NCBI GenBank assembly: GCA_951812925.1
Contig: OX638370.1
Span: forward strand, 27,271,964-27,335,963
Origin: Calliopum simillimum
Taxonomy: Eukaryota > Arthropoda > Insecta > Diptera > Lauxaniidae
Reading direction: 5' to 3'
Length of the DNA stretch: 64,000 bases
Below are positions 43,796 to 54,993 of the stretch, piece after piece. The position numbers were made by a program, and so were the translations under genes. The notes under the pieces were generated by a model. It was not told where the DNA came from. It made no database searches and saw only the letters and a list, made by a program, of their open reading frames with translations. The first letter of the stretch is position 1. Every line of letters starts with the position of its first letter.

Positions 43796-44408
43796 TTTCA
43801 TATAAATATCGATTTCCTGCCTGAGGGCACGGTCATTTATTTTCGATCGGTATCAAAATTTTATGCTTCATATCTACACCAATAGGAAACTTTTTAGCCC
43901 GTGGGATCAAAGTATTTCATATTTTTAATTTTTGCTATACAACATACAAGTGGGATTAGGACAAGACGAACGAAGACAACTCAGAAGTGGACGGCAACAT
44001 TAACAGAAAGACAGGGAACAACACTAATTAAGTGACAAGACAAGCAGACAACATTGACAATACAAAACTGTACGAACAAATGACGAAACTTAAGATATAA
44101 AAAACGGACGAACGAACAGTTGGCGTAAATTTTTGTGAAGAACGGACGTAAGGAAAAGAAGAATTGTTGTTAAATTCAACTTAAATAAATGTTAAAATTA
44201 AAACGTTATAAATAAAATTGTCTACAATCATCGATTACCTTTCGAAGTGTCCAGTCGTGTGTAAGTTTCTCTCTCGTTGTTCTGTTACACCGCAGTTAGT
44301 TACGTACGTTCATTTCGTATTCCGTTCTTTTGTTTTTTGTTTTCTTATTTTTCATTGAGTGAGTTCTCTATTATACATAATTAATATAGAACCTTTTTTT
44401 TTTCTTGA

Positions 44409-45182
44409 GTGATGAGTGCTGATAGACCGATTCCCTCGGGGAATCGGTTTAGTGTTCTTCTAGATGAAATTCTAGAAACTAGCTGCCGAGCTATGAAAAA
44501 GAAATTAAGCTCCACTAAAGAACCTTTTCCAATTATATCCAATTTTGCTAAAATTGCTAGAAACCCAAAGTTTCTAACAATAAAATCTACCGACGAATCC
44601 AAACCTCTTTCTTCCTTCAGCGTCTTTGCAATAAAGAAAGCCGTGGACTGCATAAGCACTGAATTAGAAAAAGTTAGTATACTTCGTGATGGTAATCTTT
44701 TGAGTCTTACCAAATCAGAAAAAGTCGCTAATAAATTTTTAAAAGAAACAAACTTCGGTGGTCTATGGACAGTGTCTGTTAGTCAAAACGAAAATTCAAT
44801 ACTCTCTCCAAATCGTGAAAAAACAACAAACTCTAGCAATGATTTCTCACAAGAAATAGAACAATCAACTACCATTAATCCATTCTTGGACACTGATCTC
44901 AAAGCCTCACAACCTCTTCAAAACTCTCTTTCTTCCGATAATCAAGTAAACACAAACGCTAATAACTCAATGCATTCTCGCGCTCTTTCCTCACCAAATT
45001 CGTCAAAAAATTCAGTCACTCATCAACAAAACTCACCTTTTTATAAAAATGATCTTCAGCAACATTTTCAACTCCCTCTTACTTCCACAACATCTACTCG
45101 CTCTAACTTAACTATTAAGCACTCAGTTTGTGCAACTAACAACAAAACAATTCCCATAGACTCTCCCGACGAAATTTCTTAA
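44409..45182 (+). pseudogene. I-like retrotransposon ORF1 (shortened)
   Basis: 257 codons starting MMSADRPIPSGNRFSVLLDE. Residues 75-120 (FAIKKAVDCISTELEKVSIL, RDGNLLSLTKSEKVANKFL) resemble the RNA-recognition part of ORF1 nucleic-acid-binding proteins of I/Jockey-type elements. The serine/asparagine-rich remainder has no CCHC knuckles, so the middle of ORF1 is probably deleted. ORF2 follows 41 bp downstream in the same strand. The 5' leader (about 43990-44408) has no clear start. Confidence 0.6.
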
Positions 45183-45223
45183 AACACACGCATTACTCTT
45201 TTTATTAAGAAGTAACGGTCAGT

Positions 45224-46475
45224 GTGAAATCTCTACAATGGAATATGAAAGGCTATCACAACAACTACATAGAATTAGAAACTCTCATAAAAGCCCACTC
45301 TCCCCACATTTTTTGTCTTCAAGAAACTCATATCAAACATAATATTGTTCCATACACTACGAAACAATATACTGGATATTTTCATAATTTTTCCCATAGT
45401 AATTATGCAAAACAAGGCTCCGGAATTCTTGTGCATAAAAATGTGCCACACAAAGGCGTTAACATTCAATCTGCTATCTCAGTAGTTGCTCTAGAATTCA
45501 ACATTAAATTTCCCATAACTATTCTTTCTGTTTATATTCCACCAAATCAAACAATAGTCATATCGGATCTTCACAATTTAATTTCTAATATTAACTCTCC
45601 AATCATATTAACAGGAGATTTGAATGGTTGGAGTCCCCTATGGGGCTCACAAACTTATAATCGCATTGCCCAAGTTATCGAAGACTTTGTTTTAGTATCT
45701 AGTGTTGCGGTTTTAAATTCATTCATCATAAACTCATTTTTCCACCCACAAATCATTCACTAATATAGATTTGACTCTATATTCCCCTCAATTCTTTCCA
45801 AGCTCAACGTGGACCACACTAAAGGATCTTCACAACAGTGACCACTTTCCAATTTCGACTAAAATCACCCTCTCTATTCCCCAAAGTTCTTTCTTCAGTA
45901 AACCTAGTAAATACAACTGCAATCTTGCAGATTGGAAAAAATTTTAAACTTAAATATGTAACAATCACTATAATATACCGGCAGCAACAAATATTAACAA
46001 AGCAGCGGCTCAAATCCAAAAAATCATTCGCTCAGCAAACAATTCCATTCCTCTAACATCACCTAAAAGAGTGACGCGTAACGTTCCGTGGTGGAGCAGG
46101 AACCTTAAAAAACTACAAGAAGAAAAGCAACAAGCATGGAATTTTTTTCGTAAAAACCTTACTACAGCAAATTTAATAGAATATAGGAAAAAAAACGCTT
46201 TTTTTAATAAAGAAAGAAGGAATGCTAAAGCTGATAGCTTTGAAAAACTAACATCCTTTATAAATCCTAATTCTAGTACTTCTTCTATTTGGAAAAAAAT
46301 TAAAGTACTTACTGGAAACTGTGTTCCTTTTACAATAAATTCAATTAAATCTCAAAATAGTATTATAACTAATCATGAGTCCATATCATCTATTTCCGCC
46401 CAATTCTATTCAAATAATTCTCGATTCGAAAATTTTCCACCAGATTTCAAAATCAGCTATGACAATATCTAATGG
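45224..46475 (+). pseudogene. I-like retrotransposon ORF2: endonuclease and linker
   Basis: Apurinic-type endonuclease: LQWNMKGYHNN (catalytic Asn), FCLQETHI (Glu), then ILTGDLNGWSPLWG (Asp/Asn). A frameshift near 45762 moves the final KDLHNSDHFPIS box (catalytic Asp-His) to the next frame (45815-45860). Linker 46071-46472 (RNVPWWSRNLKKLQEEKQQA). At least two frameshifts. The first ATG of this frame is at 45243; translation probably starts upstream of it, coupled to ORF1. Confidence 0.8.
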
Positions 46476-48572
46476 GCACCTTGCCCCGAATACCTCAATC
46501 CAAAAGCAAGATACTTAAATATTGACTTCAACCTTAATGAAATGGAGCACCCCAGGTTTTGACAAAATTACGTACAAAATGATAAAAAACTGTCCCCTAC
46601 AAATGAAATTAAGAATTCTTTCGTTATACAATAATATTTTTAGAACAGGATCTATACCACAAAGCTTTAAAACTCCCATTGTCATTCCAATACGTAAGCC
46701 TAATAAAGCACTAGACGAAATTTCGAGTTACAGGCCTATTTCCCTTTTGCCCTGCATTGGTAAACTTTTGGAGAAAATGGTCTCTAAAAGGTTGGTGTGG
46801 TATCTCACATCAATAAAATATTTAACAGCAAATCAAGTTGGCTTTAAAACTGGTACCAACACAACTGATATTTTAATTAATATTGACCATCTTATTTGCC
46901 AAAAACCTTTCCAGCAAAAACCATATCTCAGTTCTATCGATAGACTTCGAGAAAGCATTCGACAAAATAGGTGGTCATAGGGGAACTGATGCTATTGTGG
47001 TATAGTTTTTCAATTTGGTATGGTCGCATAACTCCGAATTGGGAAAGAACCTGAGAACGTCACAGCTTTTATCCTATCAGAAAACATGAAAAACCATGGA
47101 TGTGTTGCTGTCATGCACCACGCAAAATTTTTCCGGTGTCAGTTGAACGAAACGTAAGTCGCGTGTGGTTGATTTTTTTTCCCGGATTTTTTGCAAAAAA
47201 ATTTTGTTAAGAAAAAGTTGCTTTTTGGTGAAGTTTTATTTATATTCGATAAAAGTTAGTGCTAAGTATTGCGAAATAGGTGTTTAACTATGTGAATTCA
47301 CAAAGTTTCCCATTTTATTTTTAGAATTTTGTAATTTCTAAAAATTGGCCAGTGTGGTATAGTCGGGATTCGCTAATGTGGTATATGAATATTTCTTGTT
47401 ATTCTTAACATTATTTGATTGCTGTTTATTTTTTTATAAAAGCTACGAGTTTGAGAACCAATTTAAATGTTATTATGAACTTATTTCATACCTTTCAAAC
47501 TTTATATTTGGTTGTATGGTTAAGTATACCACATTACCCTACTTATATGTACCACATTACCAGCCCACTTTACAAGTACTAATCAGTATATATACCACAT
47601 TATGCCACCATATATACCACATTACCTCCCAACTTTTTGAAAACAGCTTTTTTGACTTTTTTCAGATTTTGCTCAATAACTTTTTTTTTATAAAATTGCA
47701 CACATTTTATTGAAATATATGCTGTAGCCAATACTTCAATGATTAACATAAAAAAATTTGGCTGAAATTGATCTAACGGTTCCCTTTCAAATTCCACCTA
47801 AACATTAGCTATACCACAATAGCATCAGTTCCCCTACTGTCCTAAAAAACTACAAGAACTTAAAGTTGGTCCAAAATTATATAACTTTATAAAATCTTTT
47901 CTGACTCACAAAAAATTTCGAAGAGTAAGCAATGTACTGTCGTCAACTCATTCATTATTCAACGGAATCCCTCAAGGATCCCCATTGTCTGTCACATTAT
48001 TCTTATTAGCCTTTGACGATCTAAGTCGACTTTTATTGAACAACAAAAATATACACCACTGCTTATACGCTGATGATCTCTATGTCATATGCAACAAAAA
48101 AGAAACAAATGAAATAAATTTACACTTTACAGAGGTATTAAATACCATTAACCAATGGACTCAAGAGTCGGGAGCTCTAATCTCGAAAGAAAAATGTAAA
48201 CACTTGCATGTTTGTAGGAAACTCAACTGTAATAATATTAATGTATCTTTCAATGGACATAACATAGAAAATGTAAACTCTTTGAAAATTCTAGGTTTAG
48301 TTTTTGACTGTAAAAATAGTTTTAAGAACCACTGTTTAGATTTAAGAAAAAATTTATCTGCCAGGTTTAATACTATCAAATATCTTTCATCAAGCAAAAG
48401 CCATGTTCATACAAACTCACTCTTAAATGTAACAAAATTAACCATTTTATCAAAAATCGATTACGGATTACAGATTTACGGTAGATGTTCGAAATCACAC
48501 TTAAATAAAATTAAGCCCCTTATCACACTGCAATTAGAAGAAGCCTTTGTGCTTTTAAAACTACTCCCATAA
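46476..48572 (+). pseudogene. I-like retrotransposon ORF2: reverse transcriptase, split
   Basis: 46522-46930 gives STPGFDKITYKMI, PIVIPIRKPNK and SYRPISLLPCIGKLLEKMV, RT boxes 0-3. A 1-base shift near 46930 precedes DFEKAFDKIGGH, and there the MITE at 46980-47834 interrupts. RT resumes at 47837 with GIPQGSPLSVTLF and the catalytic YADD (48067-48078), then the thumb to 48572. Shifted frames and the insertion make it inactive. Confidence 0.85.
46980..47834. mobile_element. TA-flanked MITE with GGGGAACTG ends
   Basis: 855 bp. The ends are perfect inverted repeats of 26 bp (46980-47005 and 47809-47834, starting GGGGAACTGATGCTATTGTG), flanked by TA (46978-46979 and 47835-47836). The interior repeats TACCACATTA at 47527, 47550, 47593 and 47616, and its complement at 47350 and 47370, echoing the CTATACCACAATA of the ends. 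The host RT reads across the site once the insertion and one TA are removed. The ORF at 47378 has no motif. Confidence 0.85.
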
Positions 48573-49680
48573 AAAACCTTCTAGCGGAAGCAGGCTTTCT
48601 TAGCATAGAAGACAGAACTCAATACCTGAGAAGCCGTTTTACTCCTAAACTGTACTGCGATTCATCACACATCCTCAGCAAAGAAATAAGTCTCATGAAA
48701 GTAAGGAAGAGAAAACTTTCAATGAATTCAGGCTTGGCAAAAGTCATGGAGCTACAAAAAAATCTTTCGCAAAATACACCAATAAAGAAACCAAAAATTG
48801 GCATTCCCCCCTGGAGAATTTCAGCCACTTCATTTATAGAAGACCTGACAGCACTTCCAAAAAACAACACAACGCCCACAATCTACCAGCAAAGTTTTTT
48901 AAGAGCTGTAAGCCAACTGGAAAACGAAAACTGGAAATTAATGTTTACGGAAGGCTCTAAAAACCAATATGGAACTGCATTTGCAGTAAGAAACTCCTTC
49001 GGAAGAACTCTAATTAATAGCTCACTACCTTTTAATGTAACAGTCTTTGAAGCTGAGCTTCAAAAATGTATAGAAAAATTAATGTGGATACCTGGACATG
49101 CAGGTATCAATGGTAACGAGTCTGTCGACTTGGCTGCTAAACTTGCTACAAGAGCACCACTGATAACATTCATGCCATTTAGTACAAAATCAATTTCCAG
49201 ACAAGCCTCAAATGATTTCTACAAATCTGTTCTACAGAAATGGAGTGATTACAACCATAGCTACTCAAGATTGAATCCATCACGATCTGGACTCATCCTT
49301 CCCGTAACAGCTTCTACTTGGATGAATAGATGCTATACTAGACTTCGGCTGGGACACGCAACCTTCCCTCACGAACACATTTTAAGGCGTAAACCACAAC
49401 CTATGTGCCAATTTTGCAACAATTCTCCAACGTCTACAACCCACATGCTAATAACCTGCAACGCTATATCCTCAATTCGACAATCTTTCTTCCAAAACAC
49501 CAATCCTCTAGATATCCTCTCTCTACCAACTGAAAATAATGTAAAGCAACTGTATCAATACCTTAAGAACCTAAATCTGTGCAATAGGATTTAAATTTAC
49601 TTTCTTTTTTATCTTGTTTTAATTAAAGCCGATAGCCCTGGCAGCTAGTGCTTATGTTAATTATTAGCTATAATTTTAAT
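48573..49680 (+). pseudogene. I-like retrotransposon ORF2: RNase H and CCHC tail
   Basis: RNase H starts with LMFTEGSKNQYG (the usual catalytic Asp replaced by Glu at TEGSK) and keeps TVFEAEL. The next ~50 residues with the third acidic residue are deleted, since the sequence jumps to CIEKLMWIPGHAGINGNESVD. The tail (49310-49594) has RLRLGH and a zinc knuckle CQFCNNSPTSTTHMLITC. A short 3' UTR ends in AT-rich sequence near 49700. RNase H in ORF2 places this in the I-like group. Confidence 0.8.
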
Positions 49681-49745
49681 TGTAATTAATAAAAAAAATA
49701 AGTAACACACTTAAAAATTCTTAAAGTTATTTGGGAGAACACGCC

Positions 49746-49775
49746 CTGATAAGGTGGAAACACCTGCAATCGGTA
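49746..49775 (+). ncRNA. Possible degenerate hammerhead-like hairpin
   Basis: CTGATAA, stable hairpin GGTG-GAAA-CACC, then TGCAA where GAAA would be expected. It resembles a mutated hammerhead core about 300 bp before the intact one, but box 2 is wrong and no stem I or III is seen. Weak. Confidence 0.2.
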
Positions 49776-49880
49776 TTGAATTTGTTCCAAAGGAACAACT
49801 ATACCAAATATCAATAAATAACACAAACAACAATTATGATATATCAATGCGTATTAACACACAAACAAAACTGGCAAAAG

Positions 49881-50097
49881 TCGGCTTCGCAGCCGGGCAA
49901 GGCTGGTGTAGTGGTAACGACTGCTGCTACCAACCTGGAGATCCTTGGTTCGACTCCCGCCCAGACCAAAAACACAAAAAGTTTTCAAACTTGCAATTTT
50001 TCAATTATAATTAATTTAGTAAAATAAATATAATTATAATTACAACAAAAATAGTCTGATGAGTCTTTGTGGCGAAAGACGAAACATATGTCACTAT
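49881..50097 (+). mobile_element. tRNA-headed SINE ending in a hammerhead ribozyme
   Basis: Head: A-box-like GCTGGTGTAGTGGTAACGAC (49902 onward) and B box GGTTCGACTCC (49947-49957), ending GCCCAGACC. Body: 'cttgcaatttttcaatta' and AATTTAGTAAAATAAA, the same as the SINE at 26598-26815, whose head is a different tRNA-like sequence. The 3' end is the ribozyme at 50051-50097. The A and B boxes suggest pol III transcription; the ribozyme would then cut near the 3' end. It lies just after the I-like retrotransposon and before the orphan IR exon. Confidence 0.7.
50051..50097 (+). ncRNA. Type-I hammerhead ribozyme
   Basis: All core elements are in order and intact. Stem I 5' strand ATAGT (50051-50055); CTGATGA (50056-50062); stem II GTCTTT/AAAGAC (50063-50068, 50075-50080) with a 6-nt loop; GAAA (50081-50084); a one-pair stem III C-ATAT-G (50085-50090); TC (50091-50092), the expected cleavage site after C50092; stem I 3' strand ACTAT (50093-50097), perfectly complementary to the first strand. 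A very short stem III is typical of hammerheads in retroelements. Cleavage has not been tested, and a minimal stem III may require dimers for activity. Confidence 0.85.
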
Positions 50098-50423
50098 AGC
50101 CGTGTTTTTAATCCGTTCCTTGATTTGTCATAAAAATGTGTTAGAAAAATGCATTGATAGATTTATATGTAAATCGATCTTTGCAAATATATGACTAAAA
50201 GTTCAATTAAAAAATCAATTTTCTAATAATAATAATAAAATTGTCTACTTTAATTAAACAAAAGTGTCTTTATTGAAATCGGAAAGAAATAAAGAATGAA
50301 CCCACATACATATGAAATTTATATTTTCTTGGCCAGAAATGAATAAATCAAGGTATTAAACTTAAAGCCGTTTTATTCATGATTAAATCAAACATTTTTG
50401 CATTATTGATTACTTCAGCATCG

Positions 50424-51623
50424 TTATCGTTGTTTGACATCGCGTAAGCTCTGTAGCACCCCAATTGTCTGGCGCTGGGTTAAGCACAACTCTGCGAAAA
50501 ATACACCCAAAGCCAATAATATGCCTCCAGCCCAAATATACCACAATATCACACAATGTTGCAATGTTATCGATGCTGGATGTTCTGCATTATCCACTTT
50601 ATGTTTGATCACACTACTCAATTGAATGTCCGAATAAACTAAATCACTCCATTTGTTGTCTAAGCCACCAGCTTGAGCCCATAGTGTAAACAATTTGAGA
50701 GGCTCATAAAATGGCGAATTAAATTTGGCTGGCAATGCAAGATAAACATTTGGTATACAGAGTTTCGAGGCAATTCTAAAAACTGGTTTCCATAGACTTG
50801 CTTGTAAACGACGCATGGATTTCCATTCTTCCTGGAAAACAACATAGCCAAATGAAGTATTTAATGAGGTCTGATGACGTGAAATTGTTTCACCATCTTT
50901 TATAATCACATTTGCACTAAAATTTGATGGTAATATATTTGACCTCGTATATATGTTATATTGACGTTGCGACAGCATAAGTGTCATATTAGCTGCCCGT
51001 AAATCCTCTATGGTTTCCAACTGTTGCCCATATATGGTTGTACTTAGCAGCGAAGTCAATGAAGTTACATACATCTGGGTGAAAATTAAACCGGTAATCG
51101 TTAGGGAAATTTGTACAAGACGTTGAGTTAACATGCCATTGTTCAAATTATCCTTTAGCCTAAAACTTGTTGGCAAATTCAGCATACCAGTAAGTGTGGT
51201 TCCAAATGCAATGTCTGGGTTAATACGCTGAAATCGTTGATAACATCCAATCATGTGTAATACTGTGAATAGTACAAATGTTAGCAGTAAGTACTTCCAA
51301 ATGGTGATGTCAAAAGTGTAGGGTATGTAGTATGCACGATCTATTTCTGGTATAAGTGGTAATATCACGCAAGAATTAGAATTCGTTACAGGATAAGTAC
51401 CACTTATGGTTACAGCAGCAAGGACACTAAACGGATGTATGCCAATATCAACAAGGCCTCCCATCATAAATTTGTGAGCGAGTTGAAAAACACTAGAATT
51501 CCAGATATCTGTATGTTCGCTACGTAACTCAACAAATGTGCCATTGATCTTATTCACAAATTCTACGTAAAGTCGACCAATCGTTCCAGTAACGGTGTCT
51601 TTGCCACTTTTGGTATTGGTCAC
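50424..51623 (-). CDS. Ionotropic receptor, C-terminal exon without a visible exon 1
   Basis: 399 codons plus stop, beginning right after CTACAG with GTCACC's complement GTGACC at 51623 (phase 0), as in the other four exons. S1-like VTGTIGRLYVEFVNKINGTF, M1 KYLLLTFVLFTVLHMIGCY, M2 with YVTSLTSLLSTTIYG, last helix ILWYIWAGGILLALGVFFAEL, and a longer tail (TQRQTIGVLQSLRDVKQR) than its paralogues. All frames are open. No matching N-terminal exon occurs between 51624 and 64000, which is filled with transposons; the first exon is either beyond the window, over 12 kb upstream, or lost. Confidence 0.8.
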   Translation of the reverse strand: MTNTKSGKDTVTGTIGRLYVEFVNKINGTFVELRSEHTDIWNSSVFQLAHKFMMGGLVDIGIHPFSVLAAVTISGTYPVTNSNSCVILPLIPEIDRAYYIPYTFDITIWKYLLLTFVLFTVLHMIGCYQRFQRINPDIAFGTTLTGMLNLPTSFRLKDNLNNGMLTQRLVQISLTITGLIFTQMYVTSLTSLLSTTIYGQQLETIEDLRAANMTLMLSQRQYNIYTRSNILPSNFSANVIIKDGETISRHQTSLNTSFGYVVFQEEWKSMRRLQASLWKPVFRIASKLCIPNVYLALPAKFNSPFYEPLKLFTLWAQAGGLDNKWSDLVYSDIQLSSVIKHKVDNAEHPASITLQHCVILWYIWAGGILLALGVFFAELCLTQRQTIGVLQSLRDVKQR

Positions 51624-51984
51624 CTGTAGAGAATATGAAATAGATTTGCAATAAAGTTCCGAAAATATGATTTGAAATTGATTTCACAACACGAATTGAA
51701 TAATGTATTTTGAATGAGAATAATCAGTTCGCATAGTTTGAGGGTCGCGGAATCTGAATCCGGTCTCATAATTGCTCTATCAAAGTTTTGAACTATCCTA
51801 ACCTAAAAGCGAAAAATCGCTTTTTCTCCCATTGTTTAAGCCAAATGCATTGCAATGACTAAGTTTGAAAGGCACTGTAATATCATATTGTTTTTGATAT
51901 GTTTCACTGCTTTCGAGTAACGAATGGGTGCCAACCCATGAAATTGAAAATATAACCTTAGAACATTAATTATAACTTTTTTAA

Positions 51985-52260
51985 CGTAAGCCATTTTTGA
52001 TGCTCCAACTTCCGCTTTCGATTTTGGAACATCAACCTGTAAGCATCAAATCACCTACCAACGTAAGAAATTTAATATTGGATAATAAAATCTTAGAAAT
52101 TTATTCCAAGTCTTTGGATTTCTTGTTTCTTTTCTTTTTTTGTCTGCTTAATTGGAGTCTCTTTCTACTCGACAAGTTTTCAGCTATACATTTTTGGTCC
52201 ATTAGAGCCAGATCATTGGTACATCTTTCGTGTCTCCATATTAAGCAGAGAATCTAAGTG
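51985..52260 (+). pseudogene. BEL/Pao fragment after the protease
   Basis: 52038-52196 is nearly identical to 62985-63126, the end of the BEL/Pao gag-protease copy ('caaatcacctaccaacgtaag' onward, then 'ggagtctctttctactcgac'). Upstream, LPLSILEHQPVSIKSPTNVR reads like the sequence that follows the protease in BEL/Pao polyproteins. No RT or integrase follows. Confidence 0.5.
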
Positions 52261-52714
52261 CGGATTCACCAAATTTTCTCTCGCTGAGCCTTCGCTACAC
52301 ACAGGAGAATAATTGCATATCTACTCAAAGAAAGAACAAGTGGAATTCTAGCAAAGTCTACATTTGGACGGATATCAGTTTAATAGCGGATTTCAAACTA
52401 AAAGGTGCGTGGTTTTTGATTTCGTCTAGTATTTTTATTGAGCATCGCGGTATCGTAAAAAAGAAAAACTAAAAAAATATATAATTTTGCAAAAAGAAAG
52501 ATTTGGAAGTGACGTTTAATTAGTGGACAAAATTTACTGAGAATAATGTATTAGAACAAAGGAAAAAAGAAGTTCAAAATATAGGAAATATCGGAAAACT
52601 AAAGTGCAATTAAAGTGCAAAGAAGCGACATTTAGAGTTAGAGAAAGGTGGTCAACATCAAAAACAAAAAAGGAAAAACAGATAAAAATTTGGCGCCATA
52701 ATAGTCTAAGATAC
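52261..52714. other. No recognisable gene
   Basis: AT-rich sequence between the BEL/Pao fragment and the foldback element; possibly LTR or leader, but I see no matching second copy. Confidence 0.35.
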
Positions 52715-52864
52715 GAGATTTTCACTCATCTGTTTAATGGATGAAACCTATTTTTTATGAAAGTAAATACGTTTAGAAAGATATTGTGAGTGGGTTGCCT
52801 AAAAAAATCCTGGCAAGGCTATGGTTCATTCCATATTGAAAAGTGCATTTTTTTTCAAAAAATC

Positions 52865-53640
52865 CACTCATCTGTTTAATGAAAAAATCATATACCATTC
52901 GAAAGTTTAGAGCCTCTACAATATGTAAAAGTAGGGTTGTCTATTTTTTTCCTGGCAAGGCATAGGGTTGCCAGGCTTTGAAAGGTCGGCCAAAACCACA
53001 AATTTCCACTCATCTGTTTAATGAAAAAATTATATACCATTCGAAAGCTTAGAGCCTCTTCAATATGTTAAAGTAGGGTTGCCTATTTTTTTCCTGGCAA
53101 GGCATAGGGTTGCCAGGCTTTAAAAGGTCAGTCAATACCACAAATTTGCACTATGCATTTAAAAAAAAAATGTGTTTAATGGAAAAATTATATACCAATC
53201 GAAAGTTTAAAGCCTCTACAATGAGTTAACGTAGAGTTTCCTATTTTTTCTGGCAAGGCATAGGGTTGCCAGGCTTTAAAAGGTCGGCCAAAACCACAAA
53301 TTTGCACTCACCTGTTTAATGAAAAAATTAGATGCCATTCGAAAGCTCAGAGCCTCTACAATATGTTAAAGTAGGGTTGCCTATTTTTTCCTGGCAAGGC
53401 ATAGGGTTGCCAGGCTTTGAAGGTAGGCCAATACCACAAATTTGCACTATGTGTTTTTAAAACAAATTTGTTTAATGAAAAAATTATATATCAATCGAAA
53501 GTTTAAAGCCTCTACAATTTGTTTACGTAGAGTTGCCTATTTTTTTCCTGGCAAGACATAGGGTTTCCAGGCTTTAAAAGGTCAGTCAATACCACAAATT
53601 TGCACTCATCTGTTTAATAAATAAATTTTGTGTTAAAATA
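52865..53640. repeat. Tandem ~140-160-bp repeats of the foldback arm
   Basis: About six head-to-tail units starting near 52865, 53007, 53146, 53305, 53447 and 53603. Each carries 'CACTCATCTGTTTAATG', 'CATTCGAAAG' or a variant, 'GAGCCTCTACAAT', and 'CCTGGCAAGGCATAGGGTTG'. The right arm (58490-58690 and 60090-60331) has the same units inverted, but fewer. Confidence 0.85.
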
Positions 53641-54993
53641 AAGATAATTTCATTGCGAACACGGTGATACAGGGTTGCTTGTGAAAAACCTGTTTTAAGC
53701 CAGGGTTGCCTATGTCAAATAATTTCAAAGATAGGATTGATTGTTTCCTTATTTTCATATAAATTGCGTTTTTCCGACCTTTAATGGCCTGGTGGCACGG
53801 TCAAATATGTTCCGATTGGGACCAAATTTTTTTTGCATGGTGTCTATACTTAGGAGACCAAAATAGGAACAGAAAAAATTACTGCTTCTATATCAACTAA
53901 GTAGCTTAAATTGCTTTAACATTTTTACAGTGCCATATCCTGTTCTCTTCACATTACCTGAAATCAAATCTTATTCATATGTATCAAATAGTTTCAGAGA
54001 TATGACAAATTTGATTTTTTTAGAAGGAATGGGCATGACCCCGCCCATTTTTACGAAACATTTTTTTATCAGTGCCAATTACATATGTATCGAGTCTCAT
54101 TCCCCTGAGTCCAATATTTGCAGAGATACAAGAACTTCGGATCGAGGGGGCGTGGCATCCTCCAGTTTTTTATTGGATGCAAATAACTTAAGCATTGTTC
54201 GTACACATTCTAAATTTCATTCACTTACACTGTGTGTAATTTTTTAAGTCATGGCAAAATAACAATATACGGACACCACTACGTGATAAAAGACTAAAAA
54301 AAAAAAGACCCGTGTCTCCCAATTTTTCCCAAAGTCCTCCACTTTTTTTTTTATGGGCCGCCAAAGATTTGGGGCCTCGGTATCATTTTCGTAAAAATGT
54401 GATCATTTTCTCAGGCTCATATCTTGCAAACCGTTCAGAATTTCGATTTACTCTCTGAGGCAAAGTTGTAGCTCTTGTCATAAACAACAAAAACTGCGAA
54501 CATATAAAATCAAAAAAACTCCACCTTCTAGATCAAAATCGCAAAAAACTTTAAAAAATTCGATTTTTTTTTACCTTTTTTCCCGTGTTCAGGTTCATAG
54601 GTAGCAAACCGTTCAAAATTCAATCAACTACAAAATTTTACCTAAGATCTCAATAAACAAATTTCTAGAACATATAAACTTCCTAGAGATGATTCTTAAC
54701 ACTGTTTAGGTAGCACCCAAAAGTGAAAAATTTGCCGAAAATTTTTTAATTTCACTTTTTTTACCTTTTTCTCCTGTTCAGGTCCATAGGTAGCAAACCG
54801 TTCAAAATTCAAGGAAACAATCAACTACAAAAATTTACCTAAGATCTCAATAAACAAATTTTTAGAACATATAAACTTCCTGGGAATTATTCTTAACACC
54901 GTTTTTTAATTTCATGTGTTTTTTATTTACTTCAACATTGAGATACTATGCTATCTATTACAAAAATATTAAAAAAAAGTATTCGTATTATGT

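Noticed and set aside
47378..47713. 111-codon ORF inside the GGGGAACTG MITE
   Set aside because: Low-complexity F/Y/L-rich translation of repeated ATACCACATTA DNA; no transposase motif.
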